Shown here piece by piece: positions 34,733 through 46,855 of a DNA stretch of 64,000 nt. The notes beneath the pieces are model-generated. The model was not told the origin of the DNA. It made no database searches and was given only the letters and a program-made list of their open reading frames with translations. Numbering within the stretch: position 1 is the first letter of the stretch; each line of letters opens with the position of its first letter. The position numbers and the translations under genes are program-made. Origin of the DNA: Celoporthe dispersa (lineage: Eukaryota; Ascomycota; Sordariomycetes; Diaporthales; Cryphonectriaceae); contig WAID01000013.1 in assembly GCA_016584495.1 (NCBI GenBank), forward strand, positions 1,612,001 to 1,676,000. The letters run 5' to 3'.

Positions 34733-36662
34733 ATGGGCCTCCTAACACTCGTCGAGGACCGGCCGACGCCCTCGTCGGTCTACAACTGGCGGGTCTATGT
34801 CCTCGCCGTCATTGCATCATGTGGTTCCAACATGATCGGTTACACGAGCGCCTTCATCGGCACAACCGTCACGCTCACCTCGTTCAAGAACGAGTTTGGT
34901 CTTGACAATATGAGCGAGTCGAGCAGGGACTTGATCGCCGAGAACGTCGTCTCCCTCTTCATCGCAGGCGCCTTCTTCGGCGCCATCTTCACATACGGCC
35001 TCAGCCACTGGTTCGGACGCAAGGTCTGTCTGTCCATCGCATCGGCCACCTTTGCACTGGGAGCTGGTCTTCAGTGCGGTGCGAACCACGACCGCGGGCT
35101 GGGCATCTTGTACGCAGGCCGTGTCTTGTCTGGACTGGGCACTGGTGTCGCCTCGAACATTATCCCCATCTACCTCTCCGAGCTGGCACCGCCGGCGATC
35201 CGAGGCCGCCTTGTAGGCCTGTACGAGTTAGGATGGCAGATTGGTGGTGTGTTGGGCTTCTGGATCAACGTGAGTCATATGGAACAATTAGCAAGGCGAA
35301 TTTTTTGTTCTTTTGGGAGGGTTTTTCCATACCAAGCCCGTGCCCTATGTGCGAAAATTTGTGGGACCTCTGCAAAGAGCTTACAACCAAATGCGTCGCT
35401 GATAAACTCGTCTCCAGTATGGCGTCGAAGCACACATGAAGCCAAGCCATGAGCAATGGGTAATTCCATTTGCAATCCAACTTATTCCCTCGGGCATGCT
35501 CTTCATCGGCTCGCTGTGGATCCGGGAGTCACCGCGCTGGCTCTTCTTCAAGGACCGCCGCAGGCAGGCCATGGAGAGTCTCTGCTGGATCCGACAGCTT
35601 GAAGCCTCGGACATATACATCACAGAAGAGGTCGCAGCCATTGATAATGCTCTCGAGTCGCAAAAGGCAAGCGTCGGTATGGGCTTCTGGCAGCCCTTCA
35701 AGGCACTGGCCGCGCGACCGAATATGCAGTGGCGTCTGTTCTTGGGCTGTATGCTGTTCTTCTGGCAGAATGGCTCGGGGATTAATGCGATCAACTACTA
35801 TTCGCCCACGATATTCTCCGTGAGTTTATTTTCCTTTCTCATTAGTCTCATCAGGCTCGAGGAGACTAGATCGTTATCAGCATTGCAATATCTGACTAAA
35901 AGTAATTACAGAGTCTCGGTGTCCAAGACAACACGGTCAGCTTGTTGACCGGCATTTTTGGGGTGGTCAAAGCCATCATGACCATCCTGTGGCTACTGTT
36001 CCTTGTCGATCAGCTTGGAAGACGAAAGCTGTTGCTCATCGGAGCCATCACAGGATCTATCTGCATGTGGATTATCGGTGCATATATTTGCATAGTCGAG
36101 CCAGCGGAGCACCCAAGTGATCACCTGAACGGAGGTGGCGTTGCCGCGATCTTTTTCTTCTATCTTTGGACGGCTGTCTACACACCTACGTGGAACGGCA
36201 CCCCTTGGGTCCTCAACTCTGTACGTCCTCACTGCTCTTCCCCCGATGCCTCATCAGACTTTGTGCTAATCACACCACCACGGACAGGAATTTTTCGACC
36301 CCAATTTCCGCTCCTTGGCCCAGGCCGCCACCACAGCCAGCAACTGGCTCTTCAACTTCCTCGTCTCTCGATTCACCGAACAAATGTTTGCGGCGATGGG
36401 GTACGGCGTATACATGTTCTTCGCGGCACTATCCTTCTTCGCCTTCTTCTACGCTTTCTTCCTGATCCCTGAGACCAGTGGTATTCCGTTGGAGAAGATG
36501 GACCGCTTGTTCAGCATCAAGCCGATCTGGAGAGCGAACGAGACGCTCAAGGCAGAACTGAAAGATGAAGAGGTGCAGTTCAGAACGGATATCAAAGGCA
36601 GAGCTGTCCACAAGGAAATCGGAGGGGACTCGGGAGGAGAGTCGGAGGGTGGAATCTTTTGA
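34733..36662 (+). CDS. MFS sugar transporter, quinate-permease-like
   Basis: Exons 34733-35269, 35418-35819, 35912-36220 and 36288-36662 give 540 residues. Twelve membrane segments are expected. Sugar-porter signatures are present: GRKVCLSIASATFALGAG (the RxGRR-type loop), GRVLSGLGTGVASNIIPIYLSE (the PESPR-preceding motif), ESPRWLFFKDRR, and PETSGIPLEKMDRLF at the end of helix 12. The start MGLLTLVEDRPTPSSVYNWRVYVLA closely follows the fungal quinate permease (QutD/QA-Y) pattern. No other quinate pathway gene is seen near it, so regulation with a qut/qa cluster is not supported here. It acts in the plasma membrane with proton symport by family analogy. Confidence 0.88.
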
Positions 36663-38744
36663 GAGATACGCACGCATAGACATAGAGCACAGATATATAA
36701 TTAAAGACGCACTAGATTTGATTATCTATGTAAATTTTCCCCCTTTCAATGAATGTACTGATTAGGTTTCGAAAGTGAATTTTCTAATACGCTTACAACA
36801 TCTAGGTCTTCGCCTTCGAAAGCAAAGCCTTGGTCGAGCTCTGTCATCCGCATAAGGCCGAGATTCCTGCCTCTCCCGATGCTTGCCCGAAACCCGAGCC
36901 TGATGAGGTTCTGTACGAGCGTGCAAAGGAGCGCGGACCAGGGCTCTATCTCGGGGGCGAAACAAGTGTACACTGTGCCTTATACGGCTGCCGACGTGGC
37001 AGTGGAGTATTGCTCTAGCACTTGGAAGGGTGCTCTTAGATCACCAAAGGCGCACTGGAGAAACAATCATCCAGGTGAATGCGCACGAGAAGAAGACCTT
37101 TACATCGACTCCAGTGGTCCGACAGTGCCGAATTTCCGGGACATCAATAGTATACCTACTTTCCAATGGTCATGCTTTCGAGTAACAATGTCCAGACCTC
37201 AGCTTACATGAATACGATGTTTCGTCTGAACTGATAGTTAGGTTCATGTATGATGTGCTATGGATCACGATGTATGACTGATACCCCTGAAATATGGCCG
37301 TCCCCGAATGTGCTGTTGACTAGATTCCCAAGGACCACCAGCCATCTTCGGTCCAATACTCATAGAAATTCAGGTTTAAGACTGACTGTGACGGTGTTGC
37401 GAAAGCGGACGGTCGGCCACCCAATGACCCACACGTATCCCGTCAGTGAGGCGTCTTTTTTCTACGGCACATTCACCTCATGGGCCTCTGCTGCCTCTTC
37501 TTGAGAAGATTTACCCCCTTTTGGGCTTACTATGGCAGCTATCTTGGATCCCATGAATGAGCACTACTGGTTCATGTTACAGACCACCCTCTGGCTTCTT
37601 TCTGCTCGCACGATGAAGTGCAGCCTCCACAGCTAGAAACACTTACCTCATCCATTGCGGGTGACCTTCTCGCTCTGGCCTATTCGGGCTAATAAGACGA
37701 CGACGGATTGGCAACTATCAAGAAAATTGCAACATCCCCTTGTGGTACCCGCTCACTAGAAATCGCGAGTCGGGCCAGAACGCCACCGTCCTCAGTGGCC
37801 AGCTCACGGCAGACGCAGCGTGTCCCGTCCGCCGAGGTGGTGAGAGGGGTGCTGTAACTGCAGTATACGGAGGCACTGCTGTTAAGTATGGCTACTGTCA
37901 ACCTCGCTATTGATATCTCGGCTAATTTTCTTCTTCCTGCTATTGCTGAAGCTAGTATTGCTACTCCTCATGCGGCGGAGGAGCTGTCCGCTACCCGCGG
38001 TGCCCCAGAAGCGCGCGATCCTGAGACCTGAAAAGACGGCGGGCTGTGTCTCGGAGCTGTACTGAAGCGCGGGGCTGCCGACATCGCGCGTGTGTGCGCG
38101 GTAGTTGACAAAGTGCGGCATAGAGCTCGAATTGGGCTCGAAGGGGCTGCGGCCGCGCCCAAAATTGCTCTACCAAGACCCCTAGGCCTTGTCGCCGTGG
38201 GTTTCCATAGGCCAACCTGTGTCTGTAGGTTGTCAGGCAGTTAATCACCAAAAAGCTTGATCCTTATACACGCGTGTCTAGTAGCATCCTCGGTCACGAT
38301 TGGAACAGCGCCACTGATCATCTCACACTATCGATCTGCTGTATACAATATGCATACAATACAGAGCGCCTTGCTCCGAATACATGCATTTCAGCGGTGA
38401 ATATTTCGAAAGACCGTCGAAACGGCCCGGGGCGCGGAGGGCATAAAAGACCGACTAGAACGCCGGCAGTTATACCCCATACGGAATGCGACCCCATCAA
38501 GAATGGCGACATGAATCGCATAAATTTTCGTTCTGACCAAGCATTTCACTATCCCTTCCACAGCGGATGCTTACAAAAGTTTACTTTCCGCTGAATCATC
38601 ATTGCGACTTTCCTCGACAACAATGATATATTAATTAGATATCGGAATCCTCACGTCCGCCCTTCCCCGAGGGTCGTCTTGGCTCATCGCTCAGCTGTTA
38701 TATGCGAATTTGATACACACCCAGGGCCCATCCACCAGTCTATC
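36663..38744. other. Intergenic region (2.1 kb)
   Basis: A minus-strand open frame at 36746-36973 could be a small relic, but I recognise no domain in it. GC content rises around 37770-38170. No other gene or RNA is seen. Confidence 0.4.
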
Positions 38745-40306
38745 ATGGAAGCCAAAAGAGACGATGAAGCCCTCACAGCGGTTGCTGCCAGACAGGGCAG
38801 CGGAAGTTGCCGCCGGGGCTCTGGATCATCATCAACGACCTACTCTGGCGACGACAACGCTGGCATACAAGACATTGTGTCTGTCGGCAGAGCAAACGCA
38901 ACGCTGGATAGTCGCATCGTCCGCAAAATTGATCTGCGCCTCTGTACCATCGCAGGTTTACTTTGCGCCCTAGACCTAATCGACTCTGGTATCATGTCCT
39001 CGGCATCTGCAACATCTATGCCCGCGGACCTTGGTCTGACCGGGAATCGCTACTCGACGGCGATCTGGATCGTGGTCTTGGCCCAGGTGATTTTCAAGCT
39101 GCCTGCTACCATTATCATGCGATTCGTAGGCCCTCCGATCTTCTTCACAGTCACTACGGTCTTATTTGGACTCATAACATTGTGCATGGGATATGTCACG
39201 GACTGGAGACAGATGGTCGCCCTGAGATTCCTCATGGGCTTGGCCATGTCTGGAATCTATCCTGGTCTGGCGTACCTCATATCGGCCTGGTACGTTTGAC
39301 TTCAAGCGTTATTATTAGCGAAGCTACCTACTGACAATATTTCAGGTATACTCGCAAGGAGCAACAGCTACGGTTTGCCTATCTGCAGTCAGGACAGGTC
39401 ATTGTAGTCGCAACCGGCAGCATTGTGAATTATGGCCTGGACCTGCTAGACATGTCTCACGGCCTGCGCGGATGGCAATGGATGTTCATCGTTCAAGGCG
39501 CCATCACCATGTTCTTAGGGCTGCTGACCTTCTTATGGATACCCGGCTTCCCAGAAAACGCCACCAAGACACTCTGGTTCCTGACCAAAGACGAAGCAGA
39601 CCAGGTGCTTACCACCATCGACGAAGATCGCCAAGATGCTGGACCACCTGAGCCGTTTAACTGGGCGGCTATATTGCGACCTTTCCTGGACATCAAGCTC
39701 TATGCGTTCAGCCTCCTCTTCTTCCTCCAGAACGTTGTCTCTACCGCCCTCTCGTACTTCATCCCCACTATTCTCAAGGGAATGGGCTTCACCTCTGCCG
39801 ACTCCATCTTGCTCTACGCCCCGCCGTACTACTACTCTGTTATCCCCGTGATCATCACTTCCGTGATCGCAGATCGCCTTGCGATTCGCGGGCCCATGAT
39901 CATCTTTAACGCCTTGTGCCTCATCGCAGGCATGTCGATGCTCGGGTTCCCCAGCAACGTTGCGGTGCGCTACGTCGGCGTGATGCTGGCGACGGGAGCT
40001 TACGTCTCCAACTGGGCCGCCATGAACGCCTGGCAGATGAACAACGTCACGGGACAGTGGAAGCGTGCCACTGTCGCTGCGGCCGTCAGCGGGTGCAATG
40101 CGCTGGGAGGGATCGCGGGGTCGTATATCTTCAAGTCCTCTGAGGCTCCCTGGTATCCGACGGCGATATGGATCAGCATTGGAAGTCATATACTGATCAT
40201 TGCCGTGGTGGTGGCGTGTGGGTGGCTGTTCTGGAAGGCAAATAGACGAGCGCGGAATGGCAAGGAGGTGATTGAGGGTGTTGAAGGTTTTAAGTACATC
40301 TATTAA
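38745..40306 (+). CDS. MFS transporter, anion:cation symporter (Dal5/allantoate permease) family
   Basis: Two exons (38745-39289 and 39346-40306), 501 residues. Family marks are DLRLCTIAGLLCALDLIDSG in helix 1 (usually YLLNYLDRxN, here altered), GRYSTAIWIVVLAQVIFKLPAT, the loop ALRFLMGLAMSGIYPGLAYL, and WYTRKEQQLRFAYLQSGQ after helix 5, which is near-diagnostic for this subfamily. In place of LDRxNI the protein has LDLIDSG, so the substrate could differ from allantoate, nicotinate or pantothenate carriers. It is a plasma-membrane protein with a Ser-rich cytosolic N-terminus. The ATG at 38745 is preferred to the upstream in-frame one at about 38679, since conserved sequence begins only around residue 45. 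Confidence 0.85.
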
Positions 40307-41328
40307 GATCTGGGATTTGTCTCTTTTGTCTTCTTTCGTTCAATAGACATGCGACATCTAGAATACCTTTCCAGGCGATATGAGATAGCTATTTTCCTTC
40401 CAGACGGGCCTAGAGTGTAATCCTTGGAATCCCCCATTCGTTCGAGGCCATTCGTTAAGACTAGCCCTTCATGATTGTCTTGATGGCTTCAGCCAGTTCA
40501 AACTAGGTATAGGGGTTCTTGGGGGTTATATAAATGTTCAGTGAAAAGATGAAGTTATTCAGAATTAAATTGATAAAACAAAAGTTGATAAAACTAAAGG
40601 TGGTTGAAGAAGCGGTATGGTCGGCCAGGGTGGCCGATAACCCCGGGTGGCCGATAACCCCCACCTGCGACTTATATTATATACACTGCAGTCAGCTTAT
40701 GTAGTCCATAACTTATCCAAGGAGTCTGGGCTAAAGTGCTAGCCTACAGTAGCATTAATTGAATTAACTGGAGACATAGCCTAGCTTAATGAAAATGCAT
40801 GAATTAGGATCGTCTATCAATTCACAACAGACGCAGGAGTTGGTCCTGATATAAACCATGAATCATCTTACTGAAGCTGAAATCGAGCTCTTGATAATTC
40901 TCTAGCTCTTTACTTTCATCAGAATCATATCCCCTCCCTTCAGCGCGCTGCTTTCGTGGCTATCACTTCACCCACAGCGAGAATACGATTCCCACCTTTG
41001 TATATATGCTTAGGCTAATAAACATCAGGTTGCAAACAGATGGTTAACCTACTGGATTTGCCAGTCAGAAGATATCGTTTACGGGGCAGCACTCTGTGCG
41101 GAATATACCTGCGTGACTTGGCAGAGCCAAGAGGGCTGAAACCGCAATTTTGGCTACGACTACTACATCTAAAGCTAGGCTTGCATACATGCATTTTGGA
41201 CATAGATTGTGTTAAAATATCCAGAGGCTCAATTACGCTTTTTCCTGCGCACTGATCTTCAGAACATTGTTTACTCTATTTCATTCTCATTTCCTCTATA
41301 TTCAAAAGTCCCTCAGTCTCAACTAAAC
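40307..41328. other. AT-rich intergenic region at the left edge of the accessory island
   Basis: No gene is seen. At about 40628-40666 a 17-base unit, GGGTGGCCGATAACCCC, occurs twice in tandem. At about 40521 a GGGGGTTAT is the reverse complement of its end. A small inverted-repeat element of about 150 bases is possible but not established. Confidence 0.4.
40630..40665. repeat. Tandem duplication of GGGTGGCCGATAACCCC
   Basis: Two direct copies lie back to back in AT-rich surroundings. Each unit is itself partly self-complementary (GGG...CCC). Confidence 0.7.
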
Positions 41329-43470
41329 TTAGGAAATATTAACTTTACGAAAAGGAGGTTTTCGCTTGTTAAGGTAGATCATGAACATCACAGCAGGCCT
41401 ATTCCATATCTCAGACAATTCCCTCGGTGCATCCCAGTAGGCTGCTGCTTGCGGCTGTTCTCTTTTGAGTATATTTGTGTTGTGTCTTTCCTCCCGGGTG
41501 ATGGTCCGGATAGCCATCAGCGCGATATCGACTGCACCGATCCGCCGATGTTCACTAAGTCCATATACTTTCTGCAGAATGATGCCGTATATAGACCTAG
41601 ACGTGGCGAAGAGCGGCATCAACAGCAGCTTTCTTGAAGAGGATAGGGCGTGGGAATCCTCCGCGGCGCACTCGAAGTAAATCGTCGACTCTAGAGGACC
41701 CTTGGTGGTAGAGAATTGAAATCCTGGGACGGAAAAGCCAATCATGTCCTTGTCTCCCGACCACTGAAGGCTGAGTGGGAGGCAAGTGCCTTCCAGCTGA
41801 ATTGTGCCCGTGCTTAGGACTTCGTTGCTCTCAGCCATACCATGTCTGGAAAAGCCCTTCACATCAGCGTAGCACTCCTGGACTTCCGGTAAGAAATCAT
41901 GGGATAGTGGAAATTTTATATGTCCATCAACAGAGGCCCAAGACCAGCTGGGAGCACGGTCACACGTCTCGGCGATGGGGAACTGCTCGCGCTCATAGTC
42001 GTCCCGATGCCAAGGTAGGTCGAACAACGCGGTGCTCTTCCATAGTCCCGCTAGGTAGGTGTCGCCTGGCCTAGTCGTCATTATACGTCTCGCTATACTC
42101 TCTAGCGCGATGAGTTTATCTCTCCGGAACGTAAATTCGCATTGCGAGTAGTCGTCTAGTAGAAACTGCCACTCTTTAGCGAATTTCGAATCTTGGAGCT
42201 TGGTGGGCCCTGATGTCGGCTCTGTCGTGGCCGTAGCACACTCGTGTTTCGTTTCGGACACACCTAGCGGTCGGGGTAATCCGTCTGGGAACATCTCCAG
42301 CGCTCGCCATTCTCTGCATTCCCACGCCAGTTGGCTCTGGCCGAAATGAGCCACCCGTCTTGCGAGATAGCGTTCCTGGAAAACCCAGCCCCGATGGTTC
42401 AGGGGGCCGTTGTCAACCTCGTCATCCCAGAGGTTCCCATCAACCACGAAATACTTCAGTGACTGGTGTTCGGAGTCGATCTCGATCTGGGACGGAAGCT
42501 TAGAAGCCCAGGAGCTCTTTCCCAGCAGACGGTCGCCAGCTTCAACTGACCAGGTAGCCGAGATATTCAGAAGGGCGGACCCGTAAATTCGATCCATCAT
42601 CTTCGACTCTTTCAGCCAATCTGTCAGGTCGTCCTTATTCTGCTTTATACACAGCGAATCAATCCAGAGGTAGTGGATACCAAGGTGTCGTGCGATCTTG
42701 ATCGCGTCCTGAAAAGACTTGTGGTAGATGTGTGGCATTGACAGTCTGCTGCAGCTGCGCCATTGTAGACGGTTCCAGCTTTCCGTACTTTTGGTTGGTC
42801 CACCGATGGCTCAAAGTTATGTAAGGGCCATCGGGAGGATTCTCGCTGGTAATGATAAGTCTGACTTCGCCGGCTTGTGGTCCGAGATAGAGCAAGCGAG
42901 TGGGAAACCAGACTTGGTCGTCCTGTCTGCACTTCTTGTGGTTGGTCAAGCAGTTATGGAGCCAGGTTCCGAGAAGCTCTAGGTCCGCCCTAGACCGGCT
43001 TGAACGTCTTGACAAAGCGGTCGAGTGTGCTTTAATTTACATGCAACACTGGCGTTAGTATCTTCCCGTTCCTCAGGAGAGAAGGCATATAACAGAAGGC
43101 GTTTCTCACCTTGGGAAGAATAGAAATTCAACTCGATAGGGCAGCCATCATCCTTATTGTGACCTCGTGGGAATATCCTTATGAAGAAAGGAAGCAGACC
43201 ATCTTCTGCCGGCATGTCTTCTGCACTGATACGCGCGAAGCCGGCGTATTCCACCTCGAGCCCTTTGGCGTGCCATTCGGCAAAGGCTGTTTTGTCCTCA
43301 CTTTCCAGCCACTCGGAGAATTTAGTGCAAACCCAACAGTCGAGCACCTCCTTAATGCAATATTTAGGTAATGTCACCGTAATTTTTAATCCGTAGTTGT
43401 CTCTTCCAGGCTGCCAATCGCGAGGACCCAAGTCTCGTATCGCCGTTGAACACCTTGAACAAACTCCCAT
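41329..43470 (-). CDS. HET-domain (heterokaryon incompatibility) protein with one apparent frameshift
   Basis: Exons complement(43110-43470) and complement(41329-43029). The intron has an excellent donor (GTGAGA) and a TACTAAC branch site. The protein is about 686 residues if one extra base near 42718-42723 is ignored. The HET domain reads GPYITLSHRW, then after the break SFQDAIKIARHLGIHYLWID, SLCIKQ and a later GWVFQERYLARRVAHFG. The N-terminus MGVCSRCSTAI resembles the Cys pair often found in these proteins. HET proteins trigger cell death when unlike individuals fuse. The frameshift lies inside the HET domain. HET genes often decay, so here a true null allele is as likely as a sequence error. 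Confidence 0.8.
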
Positions 43471-43740
43471 GTTGAAATTTGTCAGAACTGGAAGCTTCCC
43501 TGGATAATGGGATCAATCAGAGGATTGAAAATGGAAATTTACTGCGAAAAACCAAGGGTGTTCAAGTGTATGTGTAGGAGCACTGGTAGGGGCTGGTATA
43601 AAAGGTAGGAAGAACGATGGATTGATTGACTATCGTCAGGACGAGCAGGCACAATTATATAGCAGTGATGCCACTGCGCTAGTCCTAATCCAGATAGCCT
43701 GCCAGTGACTGGTGTTGCTGTCCCAATGCGGTTAGCTACC

Positions 43741-44235
43741 CCGTCTGTTATGACCCATCCAACAAGCAGGTCACAAGAAATGGCCACGCCAACCTCGGGG
43801 CCAGAGAACGACAGAAAAACCCAATGCAACATTGAAGGATCCAGTTACATAATCCCGGATTAGGGTTCGACAGGGATGGATCGCTAAGATCAGTAGCGAT
43901 CCTAACGAGCCTCACACCATGGATCGGTAGGCTCGCCAGCGAGCTCAACGATCCACCCTGGTCACTATCAGCAACATCACCAACAGGTACTGAAGAGCTG
44001 GGATATATAAAGGCACGTTCATTACCGTTAGATAGGTTCAGTACATAGCTCTTCAGTCGTCAATCTAAGTATTACTTCTGATACAAGTGATAGCCTCACC
44101 GCTAGTGATACACTGCAGAGATACTCAGACGTTTCTGTATTGTATTTGGATTACACTTTGACATCGCTCTTGTTAGCATAAACCATTTGTGTACTTGTTG
44201 AACGCTTAGGCTACAGCAGTGCTCATTACACCGTC
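43741..44235. mobile_element. Solo LTR of a retrotransposon with 5-bp target-site duplication
   Basis: The element runs from TGTTATGA at 43746 to TCATTACA at 44230 (485 bases). Its ends are imperfect inverted repeats (7 of 8) with the TG...CA ends of LTRs. It is flanked by identical CCGTC at 43741-43745 and 44231-44235. A TATATAA at about 44003-44009 fits the LTR promoter. No gag, pol or second LTR lies nearby, so the internal part was probably lost by recombination between two LTRs. Superfamily (Ty3 or Ty1) cannot be decided. Confidence 0.85.
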
Positions 44236-45603
44236 ACTCAGGCAGGCTCGTTCAATGCCTGAACGGTCAGTCCGTTCTTCCGTGCCTGAGGCCCTCGATC
44301 CCCACAGTGAATGGGGTCCCTATGGCCTCTGCCACAGTATGCCAATATATAGGGCGTCGAGACTTTTTAGCGTAGAGAATATCGATGTTCCTGAGAAAGC
44401 CGGGAGGTATTCAGGAGAAATATCCTAACCGTCTGCCATAGCTCTCTATATAGAAAGAAGCTAGATGTTGCAGACGGAATTGAAGCGCGCCAATCGGAAG
44501 ATAACATTAGCCGCTTTGCACCTACCTACCTCTTCCGTAGATTGAAAAGGCTGCCCGAGACTACTACGCCTCGCCGAAAATGTACCTGTCGGGGGTGTTT
44601 TGGGGTTGCAGAAATGATGGGTCCGGGCTGTTATTTTTGGAATACTCAACACCAACACAGGAACTTTACATGATATAATTGTTCAGCCAGAAGAATAAAC
44701 AGAGCCTTGACTCTCGTTTTTGACGATGGTCATTTAGAGATATATGCTGTCAAGGAAATAAACACACTAGTAGACAAGAATTATTCGTTCTCCATATCAG
44801 TTCCGAACAACCGACTTTCGAAAGCTCCGCATATTCAAAAAGCCAATTGCTATCCAATCTCAAACTATTGTCATCCATATTTTGTCGATTCCTTATCCAA
44901 AGATGTTGGTTCCCAATGGCGTGGTCAGCTGAGGCCTTCGAGATGGGCTCTGCTCGCTGTTGAACCTCAGTCGTCTTGAGAATCATAGGTTCATGCGTAG
45001 GTATATTCAAAGCACTAGCCAATTTCGAAAAAGAAGCGCGAACGAATAGGATCTGGGGGCTGAATATTCATTGCAGTGGAAGCGCAAATTATGGCCAAGA
45101 ACTGAAATTTGCGACAAGAAGTTACAGAGCAGAATTTTAATAAATTCGCCTTTTTCCTTCCTCTTTCTCGTTACTATCTGCTTCGCATCGAGATGTCATC
45201 TGGCAAGACCTGAGTCCGATATGACTTGAATGTTTTCGAGTTAATGCCTATAATAAGTTAATACATTCTGAATATACGGCTAGGTGCCTCTACGTTCCTT
45301 ATTGGAGAACCAGGTGCTTGCTGAACCTGCATATTTATATCATTTGAAAATCTGTTGGGTTTTGGAGACTTTAATGTTACCATATCAGCAATATGACATG
45401 ACGAATGCAGTCGAATATTGGCCCTTTGCCCTCAAGATCATGACTACTTTGTTGATATATAAGCGCCTTACTTTTTCTTCTCTTATGCCAGTGCACTTGT
45501 CTTTAGATAATTCTCTACTCGTTCTCAGGCATCTTATCCATTGACACATGATATGGGGGATCCAACGTTTGAAGCACAATCGATATGTGTATCAGTCCCG
45601 AAA
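44236..45603. other. Intergenic region inside the accessory island
   Basis: No gene is recognised. The sequence is AT-rich with short open frames only. It probably holds decayed material between the solo LTR and the MFS relic. Confidence 0.4.
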
Positions 45604-45942
45604 ATGGAAGATTCCGGGAAAGCTTCTATTGCTAGGAAAAACAGCGATAATGCGCAGAGTATCGTCTATCTACGAGGCCTCTCTTTCATAATGGTAGCCA
45701 CTTTGTGAGTTGAGTTCTTCTTTCGGCTTCTTTCATAGCTGTGACTTGTCTTTCTCTCCACTAATGCAGCACCGGGTTATTGCGTCGAATGAGAATCTAC
45801 AACACTTTACAGAATTGGTGTAATCACGTTTATGGTTACGATTGATAGCTACATCGTCGTTACCTCCTTTTTCAACATCACGAGGGACCTGGGCGGTTTC
45901 GAGAATGAGAGTTGGACAATGTCTGCCTATCAGCTAGGCTTC
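45604..45942 (+). pseudogene. Relic of an MFS (DHA-type) efflux transporter, 5' end only
   Basis: An ATG at 45604 opens a frame ending in IVYLRGLSFIMVATL, which matches the start of helix 1 in fungal drug:H+ antiporters. After what looks like an intron the frame is disturbed, and the next recognisable piece is TIDSYIVVTSFFNITRDLGG followed by ENESWTMSAYQLGF, the usual loop and helix 2. Nothing of the remaining ten helices follows. Such pumps usually accompany secondary-metabolite clusters, which agrees with the PKS and P450 relics downstream. Confidence 0.65.
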
Positions 45943-46439
45943 GTGCGTATGTCAACTTTCTTGGTGCTGATAACCTCTACTGCATCAATTTCACTGCTTC
46001 TTGCCCTCAAAGACATATCTCATATCACATTTTTTCTTATCTTTCTTCAAGTTTATCGCTGCTCCTTTGCGTCACGCACATCTGATGTATCTCCCCGTAG
46101 CCACTATAGTCATCCCCGCCACATATATTAAGTTCTTAGCAGGATTGTATTGCGCGCTCGGGGGGCTGGATTCACTCAGCTCAATGTACTTCGTACTTTG
46201 CACGCAAGCGACTCGCGTCTGAAACTGGCTCTTGCGTGTGCGGCTGTTAGGAAGCTCGCAGTGCCTGCGCTACCATAGTCTTTGCTCTACGGAGGGACTT
46301 TACGGCTGAAAAAGCCTGCTCAAGAGACATTATAAATTCACCTTCTCCTCGGCATGCTCTCTCTTTTTGTCCCTCTCCTTCCCAACACATTCTCAAAGTC
46401 TGCCGTCCATCACCCTCTTACCTCGAGCATACTCCACCA

Positions 46440-46855
46440 CGGCTTCCTCACAGGTTCCTGCGCCGCACGCGGTGCACCACGAGCTGCGAACGGCAGAGAA
46501 TAGCGCAAGCTACCTAAGACCCGCTCTCGCGGAGCTACACGCAGCCGACCCCAACCTCAAGCTCCTCGATGTCGGCGCCGGCTCCGGCTCGATCTCTGCC
46601 ACCCTGGCCAAGGCGATCCAGCCCAGCGGACATGTCACGGCCACTGACCTCAAGGTGGAGTTCCTCCCGCGGGCCCGAGCTGTTGCTAATATGGCCGGGG
46701 TTACTAACATCGACTTTCAGCAGGCAGATGTGATGGGCCGGCTTCTATTCGAAGATACTATGTTTGATGTGACGGACTCCTACCAGGTACTTGCACATCT
46801 GGCCCGCCCCGCTGATGTGTCCTGCGAGATGCTGCGAGTTACCAAACCAGACCAT
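46440..46855 (+). pseudogene. UbiE-type methyltransferase fragment
   Basis: The fragment shows HHELRTAENSASYLRPAL, the SAM-binding motif LKLLDVGAGSGSISATLAKA, TATDLKVEFLPRARAVA and FDVTDSYQVLAHLARPADV, and stops at EMLRVTKPD. A full-length enzyme of this kind would continue for about 100 residues with a C-terminal lobe. Instead the open frame runs directly into polyketide synthase sequence. No suitable ATG in frame is present at the 5' end, so the start is also lost or sits in an undetected exon. Confidence 0.72.

Noticed and set aside
36746..36973. 75-residue minus-strand frame downstream of the quinate-permease-like gene
   Set aside because: It looks protein-like, but no domain, start context or intron structure supports a gene. 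It may be a relic.
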